From Candidatus Nitrosopumilus sp. (GTDB lineage: Archaea; Thermoproteota; Nitrososphaeria; Nitrososphaerales; Nitrosopumilaceae), in NCBI GenBank assembly GCA_013203245.1, contig JABMOR010000140.1:1-25204 (forward strand): a stretch of DNA of 25,204 bases, read 5' to 3'. The notes beneath the pieces were generated by a model. That model worked only from the letters and a program-made list of their open reading frames with translations, was not told the origin of the DNA and did not search any database. Positions 15,709-23,716 of the stretch are shown here, piece after piece (positions within the stretch are counted from its first letter, which is position 1; each line of letters opens with the position of its first letter). The position numbers and the translations under genes were made by a program.

Positions 15709-16743
15709 TTGATCAATAAATTCGACACACATCACGAATCCCTTGATGGCAAATCTATTTTGATCACCGGTGGCACGGGGTCATTTGGCCAGCGTTTTAT
15801 CGAAACGGTGCTTGAAAGATGGCATCCGCGCCGGGTTATCATTTTTTCCCGCGACGAGGCCAAGCAATACGACATGGCACAACATATTTATCCGGAACGA
15901 TATCCGTCCATCCGTTATTTTATTGGCGATGTGCGTGATCAGTCGAGGCTCGAAATGGCAATGAGAGAAGTGGATATCGTTATTCATGCAGCAGCGCTTA
16001 AGCAGGTGCCAGCGGCAGAATACAATCCCTTTGAGTGCATTAAAACAAATGTGCACGGTGCCGAAAATGTTGTGCAGGCGGCTATTCGTACGGGCGTCCA
16101 AAAAGTTGTCGCTCTGTCTACTGATAAAGCGTCGAATCCGATTAATTTATATGGAGCAAGCAAGCTGGCTTCCGACAAAATTTTTGTTGCGGCGAACAAT
16201 CTTTCCGGCAGCGTTGGCACGCGGTTTTCTGTCGTTCGTTATGGCAATGTACTTGGCAGCAGGGGTAGCGTCGTTCCATTTTTCCTAAGGTTGATCCATG
16301 ATGGCGCCGAGAAGCTCCCCATAACCGACCCCCGGATGACACGGTTCTGGATTAGTCTGGATCAAGGGGTGAACTTTGTTCTGTCCAGCCTTGGCATGAT
16401 GCTGGGAGGAGAGATTTTTGTGCCGCAAATTCCAAGCATGAAGGTCATTGATGTTGCTGAGGCCCTTGCCCCCGGACTTCCTCTGGAGACCGTTGGTATT
16501 CGGCCGGGGGAAAAATTGCACGAGATGATGATTTCCGAGGATGATTCCCGCAATACTCTGGAATATTCGGATCGCTATATCATTGAGCCTTCGATGACTT
16601 TTTGGGATCGTGGGCCTCATGCCGAAGCAGGGGCCAAGTCTGTTGCCGAGGGGTTCCAGTATGCAAGCGATACCAACGATCACTGGCTCGACATAGAGAC
16701 ACTTCGAGCGATGTTGTCGGAAATGAAGATGATTCCCGGATGA
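15709..16743 (+). CDS. pseB: PseB/FlaA1-type UDP-GlcNAc 4,6-dehydratase (inverting)
   Basis: This 344-residue extended SDR enzyme has the NAD motif GGTGSFG at residues 21-27, SRDEAKQYDM near 47, and STDKASNPINLYGASKLASDK (split: catalytic TDK plus YxxxK). RYGNVLGSRGSVVPFF and TDPRMTRFWISLDQGV are PseB-like. It removes water from UDP-GlcNAc and inverts C5, yielding UDP-4-keto-6-deoxy-L-AltNAc, the first step to pseudaminic acid. An earlier ATG at 15544 would run 145 bases into the acetyltransferase gene, so I prefer TTG 15709, 20 bases after that stop. WbjB-type dehydratases of L-FucNAc/L-QuiNAc pathways are close relatives, and the RmlD-like gene next door makes that alternative real. Confidence 0.82.
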   Translation: MINKFDTHHESLDGKSILITGGTGSFGQRFIETVLERWHPRRVIIFSRDEAKQYDMAQHIYPERYPSIRYFIGDVRDQSRLEMAMREVDIVIHAAALKQVPAAEYNPFECIKTNVHGAENVVQAAIRTGVQKVVALSTDKASNPINLYGASKLASDKIFVAANNLSGSVGTRFSVVRYGNVLGSRGSVVPFFLRLIHDGAEKLPITDPRMTRFWISLDQGVNFVLSSLGMMLGGEIFVPQIPSMKVIDVAEALAPGLPLETVGIRPGEKLHEMMISEDDSRNTLEYSDRYIIEPSMTFWDRGPHAEAGAKSVAEGFQYASDTNDHWLDIETLRAMLSEMKMIPG

Positions 16744-16773
16744 GCAAGGGAACTCTGTTCGGCAACAAGGCCA

Positions 16774-17622
16774 ATGTCCGCTAGTCAGAAAATACTGGTC
16801 ACTGGCGGGAGAGGACTCCTGGCGCCCTATCTTGTCGAGGCAGCGACACGTCTTGGCACTGTTGTTGTTTCGAGCCTTAGTGGGGGGGATCGGCCCTGTG
16901 ATTTTACGAAACTAGACGATGTGTGCGCTATTCTCAGGGAAACGCAGCCAGATATCGTAATTCATTCGGTGGGCCTGACGGATGTCGATCTCTGCGAGCG
17001 GGAACCGGAGCGCGCCTTTGCCATAAACTGCGATGCGGTTAAAAACCTTTCCCGGTCGCTGCCGAGCCAAGCCAGTCTGGTCTATATTTCCACCGACCAG
17101 GTATATCCAGATACAGAGGGGCCGCATTCCGAGGAAGAGGCCTCGCCGATCAATGTTTATGGAAAGAGTAAATTTGCAGGTGAAAAATCCGCAATGGCGC
17201 ATGAAAATGCACTGGTCCTGAGGACTAATTTTTTTGGCCCCTCTCGATCAGCCGGCAGGAAGTCACTTTCAGATTTCGTTGTTGAGAATCTGCGCGCTGG
17301 AAACAAGATTACTCTGTTTGATGATGTTTATTTTTCCCCCCTGCACATGAGCCATCTTGGTCATTATATTGTGGAGTGTCTTAAGCGGAAAATTACGGGA
17401 ATATATAACCTCGGTTGCCGGGAGGGTGCGACGAAGGCCGATTTTTCCTTTGCGGCGGCGGCTCATCTTGGCTTGCAGACAGAAACGGCAAGCATTGGCG
17501 CTTCTGATCAGATTTTCAACCGGGCTCCGCGTCCAAAGGATTTAAGGCTGGATGTTTCAGCTCTGGAGAAAAAATTGGGGGAAAGCATGCCGACGTTAAA
17601 ACAGGAAGTCTCTCTGTTATGA
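16774..17622 (+). CDS. RmlD-type NAD(P)H-dependent 4-keto-sugar reductase
   Basis: This 282-residue SDR protein of the dTDP-4-dehydrorhamnose reductase (RmlD) group reduces a 4-keto sugar nucleotide. The N-terminal binding motif reads TGGRGLLAPYL (about residues 10-20), lacking the third glycine of GxxGxxG. VGLTDVDLCEREPERAFAIN near 68, STDQVYPD near 109 and the catalytic VYGKSKFAGEK near 128 are typical. RmlCAB partners are absent, so dTDP-rhamnose synthesis is unlikely. Following a PseB-type dehydratase, it could reduce the 4-keto-6-deoxy-L-AltNAc nucleotide, as WbvR-like reductases do in L-QuiNAc routes. Its stop overlaps the next NeuB-type start (ATGA), so its product may be made in stoichiometry with that enzyme. 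Confidence 0.75.
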   Translation: MSASQKILVTGGRGLLAPYLVEAATRLGTVVVSSLSGGDRPCDFTKLDDVCAILRETQPDIVIHSVGLTDVDLCEREPERAFAINCDAVKNLSRSLPSQASLVYISTDQVYPDTEGPHSEEEASPINVYGKSKFAGEKSAMAHENALVLRTNFFGPSRSAGRKSLSDFVVENLRAGNKITLFDDVYFSPLHMSHLGHYIVECLKRKITGIYNLGCREGATKADFSFAAAAHLGLQTETASIGASDQIFNRAPRPKDLRLDVSALEKKLGESMPTLKQEVSLL

Positions 17623-18688
17623 TCAAGGATATTTCGATCGGTCGTCATGTAATTGGCTTCAACCAGCCGACCTACTTTATCGTAGATGTCGCGGCCAACC
17701 ATGATGGAAGCCTTTCCCGGGCGAAGGATCTGATTCACCTTGCCGCGGAAAGCGGGGCAGATGCGGCAAAATTCCAGAATTTTCAGGCCGGGACCATTGT
17801 TTCCGATTATGGATTCAAATCACTTGCCGGCCAGCTCTCGCATCAGAAGAAATGGCCGAAGAGTGTTTTTGAGGTGTATGAGGATGCCTCCCTGCCCATC
17901 GAATGGACGGAAGAACTCAAAAACACCTGCGATGTTGCGGGGATTGATTATTTTACGGCACCATATGACCTTGATCTGGTGCCTTACCTATCTAAATTTA
18001 GCTGTGCCTGGAAACTTGGATCAGGCGACATAACCTGGCTTGAAAACATAGAAACTCTGGCCAAGGATGGAAAACCGCTTCTCATTGCAACTGGTGCTGC
18101 AACATCGGAGGATGTGAGGCGCGCAATGGATGCTGCGCGGAAGCATACCGATAAAATCGTTCTTATGCAGTGCAATACCAATTACACGGCCAGCCTTGAA
18201 AATTTCAAATATATCGCGCTTCGCGTTTTGACGGCCTATGAACGGGAATATCCAGACGTCTTGCTTGGTTTGTCTGATCATACCCCTGGGCATTCTACCG
18301 TGTTGGGCGCCGTGGCCTTGGGCGCGCGGGTAATTGAAAAGCATTTCACGGATGACAGGGGAAGAGAGGGCCGGATCACGCTTTCTCCATGGGCCCGAAA
18401 GACTGGCGCGAGATGGTGGATCGAACACGCGAATTGGAGGCCGCCCTTGGAGATGAGGAAAAGAAGGTAATGAAGAACGAGGGTGAGACCGTGGTCTTGC
18501 AGCGCCGCGCGCTTTGCGCCAAGCAGCCAATCGCGGAGGGCGAAACGCTAACCCGGGACAAGTTAATATCCTTACGTCCCTGTCCGGAACAGGGGCTTCC
18601 TCCCTATCGCATTGACGAGCTGATTGGGAAAAACGCCCTCAGGGAAATCCCAGAAGGTGACTGCATTTCCTTGATCGATGTTGGTTGA
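17619..18688 (+). pseudogene. NeuB-family nonulosonate synthase (copy 2), interrupted by a one-base frameshift
   Basis: A divergent NeuB-type synthase is split over two frames. Frame A (17619-18470) carries IVDVAANHDGS near residue 22, GSGDITWLEN near 137, SDHTPGHS near 223 and IEKHFTDD near 240, then turns into nonsense ending EMRKRR. Frame B resumes the family pattern (DHAFSMGPKDWREMV) and continues through the SAF domain to 18688. Re-reading one C at 18371 restores GREGPDHAFSM exactly, so one C was lost in GGCCCG, or the base was missed in assembly. Restored length would be about 356 residues, normal for the family. As written, the product loses the SAF domain that contributes an active-site Arg in NeuB dimers, so it should be inactive. 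The family resembles a distinct clade that I recall with a VAANHDG or IAANHDG opening. Confidence 0.9.
18369..18374 (+). other. Frameshift site in the second NeuB-type gene
   Basis: Local bases read GAG GGC CGG ATC. Family sequence expects Glu-Gly-Pro-Asp-His, which needs GGC CCG GAT CAC. A missing C between 18371 and 18372 explains it. There is no homopolymer longer than three here and no X-XXY-YYZ slippery heptamer, so programmed slippage is not supported. Confidence 0.85.
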
Positions 18689-18700
18689 GATCTATTTATC

Positions 18701-19348
18701 GTGGTAAAAATTATAGTCGTTATTCCGGCCTTGAACGAGGATTCTACAATAGCCGACGTCATTCGCAGGGTGCCGCAGCCGGCCAGGACAATCGTCGTCG
18801 ATGACGGTTCAACGGACCAAACAGCGGTAAATGCGGAAAGAGCTGGCGCAGAAGTAGTTCGTCATGACAGAAACCGAGGATACGATGACGCTCTGGCCAG
18901 TGGATTTGCACGTGCGATTGAGCTTGGGGCAGATGCCATTGTTTCGATCGATGCCGACGGACAGCATGATCCGGAAATTCTCAAGCATGTCTTCACATGT
19001 TTTGAAAATATGGATACCGAACTCGTCATAGGCGTGCGTGAGCATCAGCCTCGGTGGGCGGAACGCCTGTTTGGCGCTTATACCCGCCTTCGTTTCGGCG
19101 TGCCCGATATACTCTGCGGCCTTAAGGGGGTTACGGCACTCACCTATCAAAAATATGGCAGGCTGATGGATTGCCCATCCATTCATACGGCAATGGCATT
19201 GGCGGCCCTGCGGGACAAATGCCGGTATGATTTGGTCGAAGTTCCAATCCATCCGCGCCAAGATGATCCGCGATTCAGCTGGACGGTAAATATTCGTATT
19301 CTGGCTACATTTAGTCGGGCCATTATTGCCGATTTTTTAAGGCGCTAA
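18701..19348 (+). CDS. Glycosyltransferase family 2
   Basis: This 215-residue GT-A enzyme of the DPM1/GT2 type has the opening IVVIPALNED, DDGSTDQT near residue 32 and IDADGQHDPE near 83-92 (the DxD-like metal/nucleotide site). CGLKGVTAL follows near 142. There are no obvious transmembrane helices, unlike undecaprenyl-phosphate glycosyltransferases with C-terminal anchors, so it is probably a soluble or peripheral enzyme adding one residue. GTG 18701 is chosen because homology begins immediately after it; no good ribosome-binding site is seen. The gene lies between the nonulosonate synthase and its likely cytidylyltransferase. The stop TAATG overlaps the next start by one base. Confidence 0.82.
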   Translation: MVKIIVVIPALNEDSTIADVIRRVPQPARTIVVDDGSTDQTAVNAERAGAEVVRHDRNRGYDDALASGFARAIELGADAIVSIDADGQHDPEILKHVFTCFENMDTELVIGVREHQPRWAERLFGAYTRLRFGVPDILCGLKGVTALTYQKYGRLMDCPSIHTAMALAALRDKCRYDLVEVPIHPRQDDPRFSWTVNIRILATFSRAIIADFLRR

Positions 19349-20121
19349 TGATGCGATCTGGAAAAACAGTTGCGATTGTTCAGGCTCGCATGAACTCAAC
19401 GCGCTTGCCTGGAAAGGTTATGAAGCCGTTGGCCGGGGCGCCGCTGATCATCAGGATGCTTGAGCGGGTTAAGCGCATAAAAGGGATTGATGAAATCGCC
19501 GCAGCCGTGCCGGACAGTGATGATAGTGCCCCATTGATTGAGGCCCTATCGGGGTTGGACTGGCTGACGATTATCAAGGGACCAGAGGCAGATGTGCTTG
19601 CCCGAACGTCGATCGCCGCCCGTGAAACAGGGGCAGATACGATTGTCCGGATTACCTCGGATTGCCCACTGGTTGATCCCGCCGTTAGCGAATCTGTGCT
19701 TGCCGCCTTTCGGGCGTTAGGGGGCGTCTATGCGCGAACTTCCATAGAGCGCGGGTTCCCCCTTGGTTTTGATACCGAGGTTTTGGCGGCGGACATCCTT
19801 TTTGAAGCCGAGAAAGAGGCGACAGACCCCTATGAGCGGGAGCACGTAACCCCTTATATATGGCGGCGGCCGGAGAAATATCCCAGCTTGATTCTGGGGG
19901 GGATTCCAGACCGTCGAAACTGGAGGCTGGTGGTCGATACGCCCGAAGATTATGAAATGGTGAAAACCGTTTACGACCGGCTTTATGCGAGCCAGCCTGA
20001 ATTCGGGTTTCCGGAATTGTGTGCCCTGTTTTCTGAATATCCGGAAATATTAAAGATCAACGCCGATGTTCCCTCTCCTGTTTATGTCGGCTTGGCTTCA
20101 GACGATACGTCATGTCCTTAA
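19348..20121 (+). CDS. spsF: SpsF-type cytidylyltransferase
   Basis: This 257-residue nucleotidyltransferase of the SpsF/COG1861 group is related to CMP-Kdo synthetases. It has VQARMNSTRLPGKVMKPL near residues 10-27, ITSDCPLVDP near 107, EREHVTPYIW near 167, RRNWRLVVDTPEDYEMV near 191. In Bacillus subtilis spore-coat and several nonulosonate loci SpsF partners an SpsE (NeuB-like) synthase and is expected to form the CMP-sugar. Here the nearby NeuB copy 2 fits that pairing, giving a second activation branch beside the NeuA-type gene at 6390. The start is ATG 19348 or 19351. The stop lies 10 bases inside the next gene. Its acid substrate is unknown. Confidence 0.8.
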   Translation: MMRSGKTVAIVQARMNSTRLPGKVMKPLAGAPLIIRMLERVKRIKGIDEIAAAVPDSDDSAPLIEALSGLDWLTIIKGPEADVLARTSIAARETGADTIVRITSDCPLVDPAVSESVLAAFRALGGVYARTSIERGFPLGFDTEVLAADILFEAEKEATDPYEREHVTPYIWRRPEKYPSLILGGIPDRRNWRLVVDTPEDYEMVKTVYDRLYASQPEFGFPELCALFSEYPEILKINADVPSPVYVGLASDDTSCP

Positions 20122-21704
20122 GAGAAGTGCCTGCTGATCTTGCAACGGCGTTTGACATGCCGGATTGGCGCTCAAAGGTCGCCTGGCCTCTGGCGCATGC
20201 TGAAAGCGGAAAACTCTTGCGGAGCCAACTGGGTGCCTTCGTAAGGTTCCTTGCCAATATAGAGGACCAGGATCTGCGCAATATAGCTGTGCTGGCAGGT
20301 CATGGCATCATGGTTCGGGGGCGGGCGATTATTCTCACAGCGGCGGCGATAGCAGCATCTCAGAAAGCAGACGACCGCTTTGTCGGTCAGGAGCCAGAGC
20401 TTCTTTACCTGCAGGGGGAGTGGCCGGAAGATAAGGAAATTCCTGAGCGGCCATTTTCTGCCTTCCCAGATTCCCGCGTTCGTTATCCCTGGTTGAGGCG
20501 AGTTGCGCGTATAGCCTCCTGGACGCCATGGTGGCGCACGCCAATGGCAATGCTTTTCCCGGAAGCAACTGCAATTACGCATAATGCGATGCTGCGGGAC
20601 TACGCGGCTTTTAATGGCGTATCACTCGGCTATTCCCATGATTTTCTTCTGTTGGAAAAGGCTAGAAAATATGAAGGGACGCCCAGGACAGATTTAAAGC
20701 CGATCTCTGAAAAGATCCGACGCCTGCTTTTAGAGGGTTTTTCAATTACAGAGCCTGTATTGGGCCGGGCGCAATTTCTTCTCGATCAGCTTATCAGCCG
20801 CTATCTGGCCTCGGCCTCTAAGGATCTTTCATCGCTCCGGCAGTTAAAGCGACTTCCCGAAGCCATATGGGCCGGAACGGGAGGGGGATACGCCTCACGT
20901 GCGATTGGTCTGGAGGTTATTCGCCGCGGAGGAACTGTGCGGCGGTTTGATCATGGCGGATCTAACGGATTGATAGATTGCCCGGAATCATTCGCGCTTA
21001 TTGAGCTGTTTCCTTCTACGGAATACGTTGCAGCAACCAGCCAGGCCGCAGAGACAATTATAGAATCCGGAGGGCCAAAGCTTCTTGCGCCATTAGCGGA
21101 GACTAAAATCATCGGCCATCACGGCGATCCAACGTATAAAAAAGTCCCAATTTTCCGGAAACTGCACAAGGGAAGTAAGCTGCGAGTCGTTTATGCGCCA
21201 AGCGCCCTCATCGGTTTCCGTCATCCATTCCACAATTTGCTTCAGGATACGGTCTATCTTAACTGGCAGATGGATCTTGCCGAGAGCCTCAATAAGCTTC
21301 CAATCGAGCTAATATGCAAGCCGCATCCAGAGGGGCTCATGGAGGGCAAGCGGCATCCTCTTGAGGATATCGCCACTACCAAGTACGGAAAGTTTGAGGA
21401 CCTGATTGAAGATACGGATGTTTTCATTTTTGATTATCCACCAAGCACGACATTTTGGGAATCGTTATGCACAGATCGGCGTGTCGTTTTGATTGATTTG
21501 GGGATCGCCGGCTTTTCAAAAAATGTCAGGCCATTGGTAAATGCGCGGTGTCACACACTTGAAGCGGAATGGGATTCCGATAATCGTCCTTTTGTGAACC
21601 AGGATGCTCTTGCCGATTCTATACTTGGGAAAAGTAAGAATTATGACCCGATGCCGATTCGCCGCCTGCTGGTCAATGAAGATCAAGATAACCCATTGCG
21701 ATGA
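20112..21704 (+). CDS. Uncharacterised 530-residue protein, GT-B/capsule-synthesis-like C-terminus
   Basis: I do not recognise this 530-residue protein as a named family. It has no signal peptide or clear membrane helix. GTGGGYASRAI near 257 and RRFDHGGSNGL near 276 recall the HGGxYG-type region of capsule/LPS GT-B proteins. The C-terminal half has ELICKPHPEGL near 399, then VFIFDYPPSTTFWESL near 438 and a VVLIDLG strand, the pattern seen in CDP-glycerol and capsule transferases. This suggests a sugar or polyol-phosphate transferase, or possibly an NDP-sugar hydrolase of PseG-like GT-B shape. The N-terminal 250 residues show PEATAITHNAML and no known motif. It overlaps the cytidylyltransferase by 10 bases. 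Confidence 0.65.
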   Translation: MSLREVPADLATAFDMPDWRSKVAWPLAHAESGKLLRSQLGAFVRFLANIEDQDLRNIAVLAGHGIMVRGRAIILTAAAIAASQKADDRFVGQEPELLYLQGEWPEDKEIPERPFSAFPDSRVRYPWLRRVARIASWTPWWRTPMAMLFPEATAITHNAMLRDYAAFNGVSLGYSHDFLLLEKARKYEGTPRTDLKPISEKIRRLLLEGFSITEPVLGRAQFLLDQLISRYLASASKDLSSLRQLKRLPEAIWAGTGGGYASRAIGLEVIRRGGTVRRFDHGGSNGLIDCPESFALIELFPSTEYVAATSQAAETIIESGGPKLLAPLAETKIIGHHGDPTYKKVPIFRKLHKGSKLRVVYAPSALIGFRHPFHNLLQDTVYLNWQMDLAESLNKLPIELICKPHPEGLMEGKRHPLEDIATTKYGKFEDLIEDTDVFIFDYPPSTTFWESLCTDRRVVLIDLGIAGFSKNVRPLVNARCHTLEAEWDSDNRPFVNQDALADSILGKSKNYDPMPIRRLLVNEDQDNPLR

Positions 21705-21743
21705 CGACTGTTTTATTTATCCAAACAACATGAATGCGGGAAC

Positions 21744-22382
21744 ATGAATAAAAAGAACGGTGAAAACGAACTGCTTCAGAGATGGAGAGGTGAGTTCGGA
21801 AGCGAATATATAGAAAGAAACGCCCCCACCTCCGAGAGGGCGAAATATGTCGCTCGCGGGTTTGCCAAGATATTGGCCCACATGGAGGGGGACCCGCCTG
21901 AATCTATTTTGGAGATAGGCGCAAATATAGGATTGAATCTTCGGGGATTGTCACAGCTTACATCAGCCGACCTGTATGCGGTCGAGCCGAACGAGAGTGC
22001 GCGTGAAACTCTGATCAAAGACAATGTTCTTCCAGCGGATCATGTTTTTAACGGGCATGCCGCAAGCCTCCCCTTCAAGGACGGTGAGGTTGATTTAGCG
22101 TTTACTTCCACGGTCCTGATTCACGTTCCAGATGACTCCCTTGAGGACTCCTATCGGGAGATACATCGGGTGGCAAAAAAATATATTCTCAGTCTGGAAT
22201 ATTTTTCCCCGACTCCGGCCACTGTTTCTTACCGCGGCCACAACGATATGCTCTTCAAGCGAGACTACGGCGGATTATGGCTTGATGGATTTGCCGATCT
22301 GCAATTGGTTGCAGATGGGTTCTTCTGGAAACGCACGACTGGATTTGATGACGTAAACTGGTGGTTGTTCAGAAAGCGTTAG
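21744..22382 (+). CDS. SAM-dependent methyltransferase, pseudaminic-acid-associated type
   Basis: This 212-residue class I methyltransferase has the SAM motif ILEIGANIGLNLRGL near residues 53-67, LYAVEPNESA near 75, SLPFKDGEVDLAFT near 107 and VLIHVPDDSL near 123. KKYILSLEYFSPTP, SYRGHNDMLFKRDYGG and a WWLF ending match my memory of TIGR03587, the 'pseudaminic acid biosynthesis-associated methylase' found in pseudaminate operons. That is an association, not a proven substrate: it may methylate the acid, its N-acyl group or a glyceryl substituent. Its presence supports region 5 being a pseudaminate-like pathway. The 39-base gap before it contains GCGGGAAC upstream of ATG and no other signal. 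Confidence 0.82.
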   Translation: MNKKNGENELLQRWRGEFGSEYIERNAPTSERAKYVARGFAKILAHMEGDPPESILEIGANIGLNLRGLSQLTSADLYAVEPNESARETLIKDNVLPADHVFNGHAASLPFKDGEVDLAFTSTVLIHVPDDSLEDSYREIHRVAKKYILSLEYFSPTPATVSYRGHNDMLFKRDYGGLWLDGFADLQLVADGFFWKRTTGFDDVNWWLFRKR

Positions 22383-22389
22383 GTGAAGG
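22381..22389 (+). promoter_or_regulatory. Ribosome binding site fixing start 22394
   Basis: AGGTGAAGG lies 4-5 bases before ATG 22394 and directly after the methylase stop. It argues for 22394 over the in-frame ATG 22361, which lies inside the methylase gene. Confidence 0.6.
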
Positions 22390-22393
22390 CCGG

Positions 22394-23716
22394 ATGATGA
22401 AAGCAGTGGTTGCGCCAGAGGAACTGGAAGAATATTTCGACCGGTTGTGGCCGATTCTGAGAAGTATTACCGGCGAGGGTGTGCGCCGGAGTCACGATAT
22501 TCTGTCAGAAATTATTCCCCTTGAACGGATCGAGATCCCTTCGGGCACGGAATGTTTCGACTGGGTGGTGCCTAAGGAATGGGTGGTTCGTGAAGCCTAT
22601 CTTATCGATCCAGGCGGAAAGCGAATACTTGATATTGCGGAAAATAATCTGCATCTGGTGAATTATTCGGTTCCCTTCCGAGGCGTAATTAGTCGCCGTG
22701 ATCTGGACGCGCATCTATACAGCAGGCCGGATTTGCCTGAGGCAATTCCATATGTGACAAGCTATTATGAGCCGCGGTGGGGATTTTGCCTCAGCCACAT
22801 TCAACGGGATGCCCTACCGGAGGGAGATTATCAGGTTGTTATTGATACGGATCTCATCGAGGGAAGTCTGACGATTGGCGAAGCGGTGTTGCCTGGAGAG
22901 ACGGAGAGCGAGGTTCTGATCTCAACCTATACCTGCCATCCGTCTATGGCGAATAACGAGCTTTCCGGACCGCTGGTCAGCGCTTTTCTCTATCGGGAGC
23001 TTAAGTCGCTGGAAAAGCGTCGCTTTACTTACCGATTTTTATTTCTGCCCGAAACGATTGGAAGCGTGGCTTACTTACAGCTTAGGGGGGGTGAGCTCAA
23101 GAAGAAGCTCCTGGCCGGATATGTTGTGACGTGTGTCGGCGACAGTGGTCCCTTCAACTACAAAAAAACAAGGCATGGAAATCACCTGGCTGATCGGGCA
23201 GCCCTTCATGCGCTGGAGGTCGATGGGCGTGTTGACGCATATAAAGTTCACGATTTTTTCCCTGATGGCGGCAGTGATGAGCGGCAATATTGTTCGCCGG
23301 GGTTTAACCTCCCCGTGGGGTCGCTGATGCGTACAATGTACAGAGACTACGCCGAATACCACACCTCAATGGATGACAAAAACTTCATTAATTTCAATGC
23401 GATGTCAGATACTATCGAGGTATATGCCAAAATTATGGAGACCCTTGAGCAGAGTGAAATCTGGGATCGCGTTGATCCGAGATGCGAGCCGCAGCTCAGT
23501 AAGCATGGGCTTTATCCTTCCTTGGGAACGATAGATCGCGAACAGGTATCAGCCATGATGTGGGTCTTAAATTATTCCGACGGTACGAGGGAGATTGCCG
23601 AGATTGCCAGATTGAGCGGTCTCTCCATTGATCAGATAAGTAATGCTGCCCAACAATGCGCCAAAGCCGGGCTTATTGTGCCTCTCGGGCATCTCGACCG
23701 CGAGGGCGAGAGTTGA
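22394..23716 (+). CDS. DUF4910/DUF2172 aminopeptidase-like protein
   Basis: This 440-residue protein has the opening DRLWPILRSITGEGVRRSHDIL, split by the family signature RSITGxGVR. A DUF2172-like N-terminal part contains PSGTECFDWVVPKEW. The M28-like core includes STYTCHPSMANNELSGP (about residues 180-196) and FLPETIGSVAYL, and FFPDGGSDERQY lies near 297 (putative zinc ligands). A C-terminal winged-helix-like tail begins near 380. C. jejuni Cj1295, a phase-variable flagellin-glycan gene I recall as needed for glyceric-acid-modified pseudaminate, belongs to this family. Peptidase activity is not demonstrated for such members; hydrolysis or transfer of an amide-linked group is a plausible role. 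The last 4 bases overlap the next gene (TTGA). Confidence 0.8.
   Translation: MMKAVVAPEELEEYFDRLWPILRSITGEGVRRSHDILSEIIPLERIEIPSGTECFDWVVPKEWVVREAYLIDPGGKRILDIAENNLHLVNYSVPFRGVISRRDLDAHLYSRPDLPEAIPYVTSYYEPRWGFCLSHIQRDALPEGDYQVVIDTDLIEGSLTIGEAVLPGETESEVLISTYTCHPSMANNELSGPLVSAFLYRELKSLEKRRFTYRFLFLPETIGSVAYLQLRGGELKKKLLAGYVVTCVGDSGPFNYKKTRHGNHLADRAALHALEVDGRVDAYKVHDFFPDGGSDERQYCSPGFNLPVGSLMRTMYRDYAEYHTSMDDKNFINFNAMSDTIEVYAKIMETLEQSEIWDRVDPRCEPQLSKHGLYPSLGTIDREQVSAMMWVLNYSDGTREIAEIARLSGLSIDQISNAAQQCAKAGLIVPLGHLDREGES

Noticed and set aside
16774..17622. dTDP-L-rhamnose biosynthesis
   Set aside because: Only an RmlD-like reductase is present; RmlA, RmlB and RmlC are absent, and the partner dehydratase is PseB-like.
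18366..18377. Programmed -1 frameshifting as the explanation for the split NeuB-type gene
   Set aside because: A -1 slip at 18371 would restore the protein, but the local bases form no canonical slippery heptamer, and NeuB-type genes are not known to use recoding. A lost or miscalled base is simpler.
18389..18688. Independent 99-residue gene (SAF-domain protein)
   Set aside because: It has no ribosome-binding site, and its sequence continues the interrupted NeuB-type protein exactly, so it is the tail of the broken gene.
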